NCBI GenBank assembly: GCA_002364245.1
Contig: DEXR01000007.1
Location: forward strand, 67,973 to 84,196
Length of the DNA: 16,224 nt
Reading direction: 5' to 3'
DNA from: Flavobacteriaceae bacterium UBA3179
GTDB lineage: Bacteria > Bacteroidota > Bacteroidia > Flavobacteriales > Flavobacteriaceae
Shown: one piece after another, positions 1 to 7,535 of the stretch
How the letters are laid out: every line of letters begins with the position of its first letter
Numbering within the stretch: position 1 is the stretch's first letter
Made by a program: the position numbers and the translations under genes
Notes under the pieces: model-generated
The model's database searches: none
What the model was told of the DNA's origin: nothing
What the model saw: the letters and a program-made list of their open reading frames with translations, nothing else

Positions 1-33
1 TTCGCACTTTATTAATTAATTATTTTTATTACA

Positions 34-225
34 ATGCAAAAAGGCACAGTAAAATTCTTCAACGAATCAAAAGGATTCGGATTTATAACTGAAGAAGGAA
101 CAAACAAAGAACATTTCGTACACGTTACAGGACTAATCGATGAAATCCGCGAAGAAGACGAAGTAGAATTTGACTTAAAAGAAGGAAAAAAAGGATTGAA
201 CGCAGTAAACGTAAGAGTACTATAA
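34..225 (+). CDS. Cold-shock domain protein (CspA family)
   Basis: This 63-residue protein is a single cold-shock domain, an OB fold that binds single-stranded RNA or DNA; family members act as RNA chaperones in the cytoplasm. The N-terminal KGTVKFFN strand leads into the RNP1 motif KGFGFI (residues 13-18). The RNP2 position reads HFVHV (27-31) instead of the commoner VFVHF. The length is slightly below the usual 66-70 and resembles other short Bacteroidota Csp proteins. The ATG at 34 is the only sensible start because RNP1 begins 13 residues later. The gene stands alone and ends about 25 nt before a strong hairpin terminator. Only 33 nt of AT-rich leader is visible, so its promoter and any long cold-responsive 5' UTR lie outside the window. 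Confidence 0.95.
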   Translation: MQKGTVKFFNESKGFGFITEEGTNKEHFVHVTGLIDEIREEDEVEFDLKEGKKGLNAVNVRVL

Positions 226-250
226 ATAAATTCATTTTTTAGAAAACAGA

Positions 251-279
251 AAGCCGCTCAATTTTGAGCGGCTTTTTTT
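251..279. terminator. Intrinsic terminator after the cold-shock gene, probably bidirectional
   Basis: A perfect 10-bp stem (AAGCCGCTCA at 251-260 pairing with 265-274) has a 4-nt loop and is followed by seven T (273-279). It lies between convergent genes. Read on the minus strand the stem is followed by a T-rich run (TCTGTTTTCT), so it may also stop the beta-helix lipoprotein transcript. The GCCGCT core recurs in the terminator after ndk. Confidence 0.9.
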
Positions 280-300
280 ATGCTTTGTATTTTTTAATAC

Positions 301-1851
301 TTACTCCTCCTCTGGAAAAATAGTGCTTTCGTATGCACCAGCATCTGGAGCTCCTGTATTTCTATTTTCACCATTTAAATCTACTGGAACTTGTTGTGCA
401 GTAGCGGTATTCCCAATACCATCTGCAGCTGAAGTTCCTGTTTCAATATTGAAATTGTTCATTTCGGTATTTTGAAAAACAGGGTCTTCATTAAATATAG
501 AGTTGGTGTATAAGGCATTGTTTGTGAAATCATATAATGGATTGTCGCTAAACTCCCCGTTGGGATCTTCAAAACGAATTAAACTATTGCTGAAATTAAA
601 ATTAAACTGTGCTCCATCATCTTTCAATAGGGCGATTTCACGTTGCTCGTTTCCGAAGATAATACAGTTATTAAAAGAAATTTCTAGGTCAAAAGGTTCA
701 GTGCCCGTTTCGGTTTCAAAAAAGTTATCGATCAAAACAGTTGGGAAACTACGGAAACTATTAGTCCAATAGTTAGCAAACGTAGAATGGTTAAACTCAT
801 ACGTTCCCCCAAGCGAAGCCGATAAAGAGGCTTGACCACTGTTGTTTATTACTACATTTTCTCCGTATACATTTCCAGTTCTAGCTAATAAGCCAGAATT
901 TGCACTGTTGTAAATTTGCACATTTTCTAGTGTAAGAGTTCTGTCCCCATCATTATCATCCATTAAAAGACCCACAGTTCCGTTTTTAATAGTCGTGTAT
1001 TTAAATTCGTTGTCTGTACTTCCCGATGTCATCCAGATAGCACCCCATTGTCCAGGAACATTTGCAAAAGCAGGTTCTAGCCGGTCGCCTTCAAAAATAA
1101 TTTCGTTTTCTAATAATTCAGGGTCGTTACTTTGTTCTCCATTTGCTTTAATGGAACCAGTATTAGCAACTAAAATTCCGCTATTAGCGTGAAAATGGAC
1201 ACGGGCACCAGCTTCTACATTAAGTGTTTTTTGTGGTGGAACAGCTGCATATCCATAAATTACGTAAGGTTTTTCGTTGGTGAAGGTCAGTTCGTTATCA
1301 TCCAAAAAGAAGCCCTCAATTAAAATATCATTTCCTTCTCCGTCGGTGCCTAAGTTTAGTGTTTCAACTATGCCATCACCCAGTTGTTCGGGAAACAGAA
1401 ACACGGCATCTTGAATTAAAGTAACAAGCTCTACATTTTGTTGGTTTCCACCTGTATCAAATTGTAATTGGTCTGTATATAAAAAGTTGGTTTCATCGGT
1501 TGGAAGTGTTCCAATATCGGCCGTTGTTTCAATAAAGATAAAAATACTGTCCTTGGCTAATACCTGTATATCTTGAAAGGACTTTCCAGGGATTCCATCT
1601 ACATTTAAGCGATAGTTAGAGGTCTCGCCATTGGCTAATTGAATAGTTGGAATGTTGACGTCTTCATCACTTCGGTTATATACTTTTAGGTTGTACGTGC
1701 TTGATCCGATATTGGTGAAAACAGTGTCTAGATAGACGGTATCTCTTGAAAACTCAAGGTTTCCAGTACTAGGGACACTTTCAAAATCATTTCGGCATGA
1801 ACTCCATAAAACGAGGCAAGCAAGTATTGCCAATCCATAAACATACTTCAT
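301..1851 (-). CDS. Lipoprotein with right-handed parallel beta-helix domain
   Basis: The 516-residue precursor begins with a type II signal peptide ending in the lipobox WSSC (Cys19), so it should be lipid-anchored in the envelope. Residues about 25-150 look like an Ig-like beta sandwich (FSRDTVYLDTVF...LKVYNRSDEDV). From about 200 to 490 there are short repeated strands rich in Asn, Gly and hydrophobic residues (for example TLENVQIYNSANSG, NNCIIFG), typical of pectate-lyase-like beta helices. The C-terminus carries PDAGAYE (502-508), a closing motif common in secreted beta-helix proteins of this phylum. No catalytic residues can be assigned. Binding or degradation of a polysaccharide is possible but is inference only. 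It is a single gene, with a possible promoter just upstream and a terminator-like hairpin separating it from the amidohydrolase genes. Confidence 0.82.
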   Translation of the reverse strand: MKYVYGLAILACLVLWSSCRNDFESVPSTGNLEFSRDTVYLDTVFTNIGSSTYNLKVYNRSDEDVNIPTIQLANGETSNYRLNVDGIPGKSFQDIQVLAKDSIFIFIETTADIGTLPTDETNFLYTDQLQFDTGGNQQNVELVTLIQDAVFLFPEQLGDGIVETLNLGTDGEGNDILIEGFFLDDNELTFTNEKPYVIYGYAAVPPQKTLNVEAGARVHFHANSGILVANTGSIKANGEQSNDPELLENEIIFEGDRLEPAFANVPGQWGAIWMTSGSTDNEFKYTTIKNGTVGLLMDDNDGDRTLTLENVQIYNSANSGLLARTGNVYGENVVINNSGQASLSASLGGTYEFNHSTFANYWTNSFRSFPTVLIDNFFETETGTEPFDLEISFNNCIIFGNEQREIALLKDDGAQFNFNFSNSLIRFEDPNGEFSDNPLYDFTNNALYTNSIFNEDPVFQNTEMNNFNIETGTSAADGIGNTATAQQVPVDLNGENRNTGAPDAGAYESTIFPEEE

Positions 1852-1869
1852 TAACGATAGTTTTCGGTA

Positions 1870-1877
1870 AAAATATA
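1870..1877 (-). promoter_or_regulatory. Possible -7 promoter element for the beta-helix lipoprotein
   Basis: Read on the minus strand this is TATATTTT, a 7 of 8 match to the Bacteroidota consensus TAnnTTTG. Its last base lies 19 nt before the ATG, close to the 20-23 nt seen for four better promoters in the window. I see no clear -33 TTG. In such an AT-rich spacer a chance match is quite possible. Confidence 0.35.
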
Positions 1878-1940
1878 ACTTTTTATGAACGATATTATTG
1901 TTTAGTGCTTAAAGTTGAGAAATATGCTGTTTAAAAAATG

Positions 1941-1989
1941 AAAAGAGAAAAGAGTATAGAGTTTTCTATTTTTTTTTAAATCTATACTC
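1941..1989 (-). terminator. Terminator-like hairpin after the amidohydrolase genes
   Basis: A perfect 9-bp inverted repeat (GAGTATAGA at 1952-1960 and its complement at 1981-1989) lies 31 nt beyond the stop of the 430-residue amidohydrolase-like gene. On the minus strand the hairpin is followed by TTTTCTCTTTTC. The stem is AT-rich and the loop long (20 nt), so it would be a weaker terminator than the other three in this window. Confidence 0.45.
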
Positions 1990-2019
1990 AAATATCTAAC
2001 AGCGAAACGGTCTCAATAT

Positions 2020-3312
2020 CTATTCCCCTTCATACTTCTCCATATACCTTTTCCATAGCTCGGTTTGGTGAGTTTCTAATGAAACATCTCGACCATCAAT
2101 AAAAGCGTGGGTTAATATATTCGTGCGCATATCCAGCGCATCGCCTTCTGAAATAAACAATGTAGCGCTTTTGCCTTTTTCCAATGTTCCGTAGGAATCG
2201 TCGATGCCTAATATTTTTGCGGTATTTTCGGTAATTAACTGTAGTGCTTTTTCTTTGTCCATTCCTTGACTTACTAGGTGCCCGGCGTAAAATGCCAAGT
2301 TACGGGTGTTCATACGTTCCATTTGCCCATTTGCTTGTAAGGCAACCATAACGCCGGCATCGGCCAATAGCTTTGGCAGTCTGTACGGTAAATCGTAATC
2401 GTCATCTTCCCGTTCTGGAGTGGTATGAACGCGCCTTACAAGTACTGAAATATCATTTTTCTTTAAAAAATTGGTGATTTTATGGGCTTCGTACCCGCCA
2501 ACAATTACAACATTTTTTATGCCTTGTTCCTTAGCGGTTGTAACGGCGTCGATCATTTCTTTTTCGCCGTCAGCGTTGATAAACAAAGTCTTTGAGCCAT
2601 CAAATAAACCTTTCATAGCCTTAAAAGCTTCATTCATTGGTTGTTCTTTTGTGTTTTTATAGGCTTTGGCATTTACAAGAAAATTACTCACATCATCAAT
2701 ATCTTTCGCATATTCCTTGTTAGGCTTATATCCTCTTGGTTCTCCTAACCACCAGCGACCTCGACGAAAGCTGTTTGGCCAATTCATGTGGATGCCATCG
2801 TCAGTCTTAACAGCTGCATCTTCCCAGTTCCAAGCATCTAAACGCACAATGGATGAAGTTCCCGAAATACGTCCGCCTTGTGGTGTAATTTGCGCTAAAA
2901 GAACGCCATTAGGGCGCATGCTTTCAACTATCTTGCTTTCGGCATTATAGGCTATTAAACTACGGATATTCGGAATCATTTCGCCAATTTCATCGTCATC
3001 AATTGTAGGGCGTACGGCATCAATTTCTCCAAGTCCCAAAGTGGAAACGGGAGCGATGATACCTGGATATACATGCTTACCTGAAGCGTCAATTACCTTT
3101 CCTTTTGAAGCTATATTAGTGCCTATATCACTTATTTTTCCGTCTTCAAAAACGATTGTACTGTTTTCAATAATAGAACCATTACCAATATGGGCGGTTG
3201 CTCCTTTAATTGTAATTGTTTGTGTTTGTTTTGGTGCCGGGGTTTGTTGTGCAAAGCTTACCGAAGTAGTTAACACAACAACAATAGTGGCTATTTTATG
3301 TAATACGTTCAT
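2020..3312 (-). CDS. Secreted amidohydrolase-like protein lacking the catalytic residues
   Basis: This 430-residue protein has a type I signal peptide (cleavage likely at SFA|QQ, residues 19-23) and an amidohydrolase-superfamily fold. The N-terminal beta-sandwich strands (ITIKGATAHIG, IVFEDGKISDIG, VIDASGKHVYPGI) and the C-terminal signature (ENTAKILGIDDSYGTLEKGKSA) match the imidazolonepropionase-like branch. Aligned to its upstream neighbour, the metal-binding HxH falls on V89 and T91, and the catalytic Asp falls on N328. It is therefore probably not an active hydrolase of the usual type. It starts 6 nt after the stop of the 987-residue gene, so the two are cotranscribed and the products may form a complex. 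It could be a binding or structural partner; this is inference. Confidence 0.85.
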   Translation of the reverse strand: MNVLHKIATIVVVLTTSVSFAQQTPAPKQTQTITIKGATAHIGNGSIIENSTIVFEDGKISDIGTNIASKGKVIDASGKHVYPGIIAPVSTLGLGEIDAVRPTIDDDEIGEMIPNIRSLIAYNAESKIVESMRPNGVLLAQITPQGGRISGTSSIVRLDAWNWEDAAVKTDDGIHMNWPNSFRRGRWWLGEPRGYKPNKEYAKDIDDVSNFLVNAKAYKNTKEQPMNEAFKAMKGLFDGSKTLFINADGEKEMIDAVTTAKEQGIKNVVIVGGYEAHKITNFLKKNDISVLVRRVHTTPEREDDDYDLPYRLPKLLADAGVMVALQANGQMERMNTRNLAFYAGHLVSQGMDKEKALQLITENTAKILGIDDSYGTLEKGKSATLFISEGDALDMRTNILTHAFIDGRDVSLETHQTELWKRYMEKYEGE

Positions 3313-3318
3313 GGTTGC

Positions 3319-6282
3319 TTAGTTTATGGTTTCACAATGAAATTCGCGTTTATCTTTTCCTTTTGGTGGCTTTGTTTTTCCACCGTTCTGTTTTTCAGCG
3401 AGCATCATCTTCACTAATTTATTGCGTTCTTTTTTAATGGCATTTCTTTTTTCTTTGTCTTTCTCAAGGTCAAAATAGGTAGTACCTTCAATCAATGTTT
3501 TTTCTGCTTTTGCATATACTGAGAGTGGATTGTCGCTCCACAACACCAAATCAGCATCCTTTCCTTCTTTAATACTACCAGTGCGATCGTCTAAGTGAAG
3601 TAGTTTTGCTGGGTTAATGGTAACCATGTTCCAAGCTTCTTCTTCGCTCATACCGCCATACTTTACACTTTTGGCGGCCTCTTGGTTTAAACGGCGGCTC
3701 ATTTCGCCATCATCACTGTTAATGGCAACGGTAACCCCTTGGCTGTTCATAATAGATGCATTGTACGGAATGGCGTCATTTACCTCATACTTATAAGCCC
3801 ACCAATCGCTAAAGGTAGAACCTCCTACACCGTGTTCTTTCATTTTATCGGCTACTTTATATCCTTCCAAAATGTGGGTAAAGGTGTTTATGCGGAAATC
3901 AAATTTTTCAGCTACTTTCATTAACATGTTAATTTCACTTTGCACGTAGGAATGACAGCTAACAAAGCGTTCACCGTTTAAAATTTCAGCAAAAACTTCT
4001 AACTCTTCATCATAGCGAACGGCTTGTCCACTTTTCTTTTTAGCATCGTATTCCTTAGCACGGTTAAAGTAATTGGTATATACTTGCTCAACGCCCATTC
4101 GTGTTTGTGGAAAACGGTTAAAACTTTGCCAGTTAGACTGTTTTACATTCTCCCCCAAAGCGAATTTTATAAACTTTGGTGAATTGTCGTAGATAAGACC
4201 ATCTGCATTTTCACCCCATTTTAATTTAATAATAGCCGAACGTCCGCCGATGGGATTTGCAGAACCGTGCAAAATCTGAATGGAAGTAACACCCCCGGCA
4301 AGGTTTCTATAAATGCCAACATCTTCTGGATCTACAACGTCTTCAATGGTTACTTCGGCAGAAGAGTTTTGTCCAGCCTCGTTAATAGCCAATGCTGCAA
4401 GGTGCGAATGCTCATCAATTATTCCTGCTGTAAGGTGTTTACCTGTAGCATCGATGGTTTTGGCTCCGCCCGCTCGTAAATCGGTACCTATTTCAGCGAT
4501 TTTACCATCTTTAACCAAAACATCAGTGTTCTTTAGAACACCTTCTTCCTCGCTGGTCCAAACCGTTGCATTTTTAAAAAGCACATCTTCTTGCTTAGGT
4601 TTGGTTGTAAACCCATACCCAATGTTAGGATAGGTAAGAGGCACAATTTCTGGCTTTTCAGTTTTGTCTTTTTTCTTTTCTGAATTTTCTTCGGAAGCAC
4701 TTTCTTTTTGTCTAACCGCTGTAAAATCGGACTCGCTACCGTCTGGGGCAACTAGTTTTCCTGAAAAATCATCTCCTTGTTTAGGGACAATCCCAGTAGT
4801 TCTAAAAACTTCATTTGTTTTTTCATCCGTAAAAGAAAGCGTAACCCAGTTTTCAGAATAATCCATTTTTGAAGGATATTCTATTTCACCAGCTTTTACT
4901 TTGGCCTTAGGCTTTGAAACATCACCAGTAATGACAACATCGTACGTTTTTCCGCCAGATGTAATTTTGTAGTTACCACGAATATCTTTTTGATCTTTTG
5001 TATTAATTACATTTTTATTTCCTTGAACCCAGTTTTCATAAAGTGTGGTTTCTTCATCGAAAATTTCGCCAGAGGTGATTAAAAAATTAGCGTAACGGCC
5101 TGGTTTAAGCGAACCTATTTGGTCACTTTTACCTAACAACTCTGCTGGAACAGTTGTTAATGAAGCCAAGGCTTTTGTTTTATCAAATCCATATTCAAAG
5201 GCTTTTTTAAGTTTTTCTGTAAATTCTTTTGGTTTCTCCAACTCGTAGGTTGTCAATGCGAATTGTACACCATTTTCTGAAAGTACCTTTGGGTTCATAG
5301 GTGCTTGGTTCCAATCGCGCATATCGGCCAAAGAAATGTACTTTGCTGCGTAGGGGTTGCTAACATCGTAAGCTTCAGGAAAATTGATTGGAATGATAAA
5401 TTTTGATTGGGTCGCTTTGGTTTCAGTAATCATTTCATACTCATCACCACCGCCAACTATAATGTAGTTTGCATTAAATTCATCCCCAATTTTATCGGCG
5501 CGTAGGTTGTTGCTTTTGCTACCTGCTTCAAAAAAAGCAATTTTGTCTTTGTTTTCAAGCAAGGCTTCTAAGGAACGGTCTTTAGTTGCAATATTTCCTT
5601 TGCTATACCAGTCGGCATCATGATACATTTGACGTAGCAATGCCATCGCTCCCATTAGCGAAGTTGGGTAACTTTGACGGCTTGCAACACTTTTTTCAAA
5701 AGAAAAATACTGTCCTAAGGCATCATCTAAAATCCGTTTTGCATCGCCTTCCTCATCATTTAAGGTCACTAACACCCCTGAGCCTCGGGCTATACCATCC
5801 ATTTGTAGTGTGTTTACTGTACCAAACCCCAAGTTGCGCAACTCTTTCGCAAGTTTCTTATCATATTTAAAATCATCAATGGCTACTTGTTCTGGTTTAA
5901 TATGGTCATTCCAATAGAAGCCTTCACGAGATGGCTTGTATTGTGCAGAACGACCATTTCTTTCGGCCTTTTTAAGCTGTTTAACCCCAAAATTTGTGTA
6001 AGAATCAATAAAAGATGGATAAATATATTTTCCCTTTAAGTCAATTACAATGGAGTTTTCAGGAATATCGATTGATTTTCCTGAAGCGACTACTTTTCCA
6101 TTTTGAATAAGTAGGGTTCCGCTTTTAATTTTTTCAGTAGGAGTTACAAACAAGGTTGCATTTGTAAAGGCTGTGTAGTTGTTGTTTTGTTCTTTAACCC
6201 CATCATTTTTCGGAAAATATTCCTGAGCGAAAATAAGAGATGAAAAAAAGCAACAAAGGAGGAGGAACGTAATTTTTCTCAT
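3319..6282 (-). CDS. Large secreted protein with two amidohydrolase modules, C-terminal one intact
   Basis: The 987-residue precursor has a type I signal peptide (SLIFA|QE, cut near residue 19). Residues about 35-430 form an amidohydrolase-like module in which HxH is replaced by Y95 and N97 and the catalytic Asp position is Y346. A beta-rich segment (about 435-525) and a highly charged linker (about 526-545, rich in Lys and Glu) follow. Residues about 565-940 form a second module with the expected residues: H625-x-H627, H777, H803 and D857 (INSDD), plus a plausible metal-bridging lysine near 706-714 (GENVK). A basic tail closes the protein. The family hydrolyses amide or related bonds in cyclic compounds or peptides; the substrate here is unknown. 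It heads a two-gene unit. A weak -7-like box (TATCTTTA on the minus strand, 6310-6317) lies 28 nt upstream. Confidence 0.87.
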   Translation of the reverse strand: MRKITFLLLCCFFSSLIFAQEYFPKNDGVKEQNNNYTAFTNATLFVTPTEKIKSGTLLIQNGKVVASGKSIDIPENSIVIDLKGKYIYPSFIDSYTNFGVKQLKKAERNGRSAQYKPSREGFYWNDHIKPEQVAIDDFKYDKKLAKELRNLGFGTVNTLQMDGIARGSGVLVTLNDEEGDAKRILDDALGQYFSFEKSVASRQSYPTSLMGAMALLRQMYHDADWYSKGNIATKDRSLEALLENKDKIAFFEAGSKSNNLRADKIGDEFNANYIIVGGGDEYEMITETKATQSKFIIPINFPEAYDVSNPYAAKYISLADMRDWNQAPMNPKVLSENGVQFALTTYELEKPKEFTEKLKKAFEYGFDKTKALASLTTVPAELLGKSDQIGSLKPGRYANFLITSGEIFDEETTLYENWVQGNKNVINTKDQKDIRGNYKITSGGKTYDVVITGDVSKPKAKVKAGEIEYPSKMDYSENWVTLSFTDEKTNEVFRTTGIVPKQGDDFSGKLVAPDGSESDFTAVRQKESASEENSEKKKDKTEKPEIVPLTYPNIGYGFTTKPKQEDVLFKNATVWTSEEEGVLKNTDVLVKDGKIAEIGTDLRAGGAKTIDATGKHLTAGIIDEHSHLAALAINEAGQNSSAEVTIEDVVDPEDVGIYRNLAGGVTSIQILHGSANPIGGRSAIIKLKWGENADGLIYDNSPKFIKFALGENVKQSNWQSFNRFPQTRMGVEQVYTNYFNRAKEYDAKKKSGQAVRYDEELEVFAEILNGERFVSCHSYVQSEINMLMKVAEKFDFRINTFTHILEGYKVADKMKEHGVGGSTFSDWWAYKYEVNDAIPYNASIMNSQGVTVAINSDDGEMSRRLNQEAAKSVKYGGMSEEEAWNMVTINPAKLLHLDDRTGSIKEGKDADLVLWSDNPLSVYAKAEKTLIEGTTYFDLEKDKEKRNAIKKERNKLVKMMLAEKQNGGKTKPPKGKDKREFHCETIN

Positions 6283-6375
6283 TAATGTGCGTTTTTAATT
6301 TTAGAGTTCTAAAGATATAAGTACTAGTTACATTTTGATAGGCGTAAACTTAATTTTAACAAAGCATTAAGAAAT

Positions 6376-7446
6376 CTAAAATGGCTTGTCTTCAAAATAA
6401 TTTACGACTAAGGCTACCATATAACTGTAACTCATAATTCCTTTTGATTGATTATTTGCCTTAAGGAAGTAATTGTAGAAATGTTTTGAAAATACCTCAA
6501 ACGGATTCTCGTAGCTTGACCAAAAATCACGCATTTCTTTATAACTGGCTAAAATGCCTGGATTGATGGTTGTAAGTAAATTATTGTAAGCATCCATATC
6601 CCTTCGGGCAATTTCATTAACACAGTATCGCAAAGCAAAAATATACCCGGAATATTGTATAAATTCGTCATCGCTGTTTAAGGTGGCTAAGGTTGCGATA
6701 AAATTAGCTTCGTTTTCAGCCGCATATCCAATTTGATGAGCTTGTTCGTGGCAGCTCACTACTGGAAACTTATAGGTTTTAATGAGGTTATTTACCTGTG
6801 CTTCGCCTGAAAAAGGGTTTAAATAACCACTATATCCCATATAGGTTAAACCTAAACTCCAGCCGCTTTTTTTAATGCTTTTTGGTGAATATTCTAACTT
6901 CGGAAATTGTGCTTCCAAGTTTTTGTACCCATTATCTGAAATATCAAAAACTTCTTGCTGAGTAAACGGTAAATCAATTTTCACACTGTCTGCATAGCCT
7001 AATTGGCGATGCATTTGATTCGACTTTGCAATTAAACGTTTGGTAGTTTCCACTAATTCTTCAGTTGTATAATCGGCTTCAATACCAATAGACTTGTGTA
7101 GCGGTATGCGGTAATAATTAAAGCCCCAAAGCATGTGGAACATAAAATATACGACCGAAATAGTTGCGGTTATATCCAAAAAGAAACCAAGGGGTTGTTT
7201 CCAAATTCTTTTAAAATTTAGAAAGAGCCAACGAAAGGCTACAATTGAAATTAATACATAAAACAAATCCCCGACCGAAAATGGAACCCAACCAAACAGA
7301 TACCGAGACGTTTTTGTAATAATAGGGTAGATGCCTAAACTGTAATATTTTTCTACAAATTCTGGGAAATACTTCAGTAGTTGCAGTGCAAAAATCTGAA
7401 CCAATAATAGGAGAGTTAGAATAAGCTGTGTCCGTTTTTGCCGCAT
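6376..7446 (-). CDS. DUF3810 family membrane protein with HEQAH motif
   Basis: This 356-residue protein matches the DUF3810 family in my recollection of its pattern. Three hydrophobic segments (about 8-24, 58-77 and 88-108) precede a soluble domain that is probably outside the cytoplasmic membrane. The motif H233-E-Q-A-H237 fits the zinc-peptidase HExxH signature, and GYAAENEAN (240-248) supplies acidic residues that could be the third zinc ligand. This suggests a membrane-anchored metallopeptidase, but I know of no established function for the family. The start at 7446 places a basic MRQKR segment before the first helix, as expected for a membrane protein. The gene is divergent from pepD, and a 93-nt spacer without a strong terminator separates it from the amidohydrolase genes downstream. 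Confidence 0.82.
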   Translation of the reverse strand: MRQKRTQLILTLLLLVQIFALQLLKYFPEFVEKYYSLGIYPIITKTSRYLFGWVPFSVGDLFYVLISIVAFRWLFLNFKRIWKQPLGFFLDITATISVVYFMFHMLWGFNYYRIPLHKSIGIEADYTTEELVETTKRLIAKSNQMHRQLGYADSVKIDLPFTQQEVFDISDNGYKNLEAQFPKLEYSPKSIKKSGWSLGLTYMGYSGYLNPFSGEAQVNNLIKTYKFPVVSCHEQAHQIGYAAENEANFIATLATLNSDDEFIQYSGYIFALRYCVNEIARRDMDAYNNLLTTINPGILASYKEMRDFWSSYENPFEVFSKHFYNYFLKANNQSKGIMSYSYMVALVVNYFEDKPF

Positions 7447-7450
7447 CCCT

Positions 7451-7458
7451 CAAACATA
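7451..7458 (-). promoter_or_regulatory. Candidate -7 element for the DUF3810 gene, implying a near-leaderless mRNA
   Basis: On the minus strand this is TATGTTTG, an exact match to TAnnTTTG, only 4 nt before the ATG. A second box, TTACTTTG (7459-7466, 7 of 8), lies immediately upstream. Use of the first would put the transcript start at or next to the start codon. No good -33 element is visible. Confidence 0.4.
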
Positions 7459-7505
7459 CAAAGTAAATTGATTACCGCATAATTTTTAATACGACTCTAA
7501 AACCT

Positions 7506-7513
7506 TAATTTTG
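7506..7513 (+). promoter_or_regulatory. -7 promoter element for pepD
   Basis: TAATTTTG matches TAnnTTTG exactly; its last base is 23 nt before the pepD ATG, giving a predicted leader of roughly 16-19 nt. No TTG is seen at the expected -33 distance. Confidence 0.65.
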
Positions 7514-7535
7514 CGTTTTTAACACAGAAATTACT

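Noticed and set aside
1..33. A TTCG at positions 1-4 that could be the end of a -7 box for the cold-shock gene
   Set aside because: The first half of the element would be outside the window, and the spacing to the ATG (30 nt) does not match the other promoters.
503..5870. Many open frames of 60-130 residues on the plus strand across 503-5870, for example 2666-2950 and 4313-4633
   Set aside because: They are antisense to well-supported genes, have no recognisable domain, and arise from the codon use of the real genes.
6349..6371. A 6-bp inverted repeat (CTTAAT / ATTAAG) after the DUF3810 gene
   Set aside because: It is too short and AT-only, with no clear U-tract; not a credible terminator.
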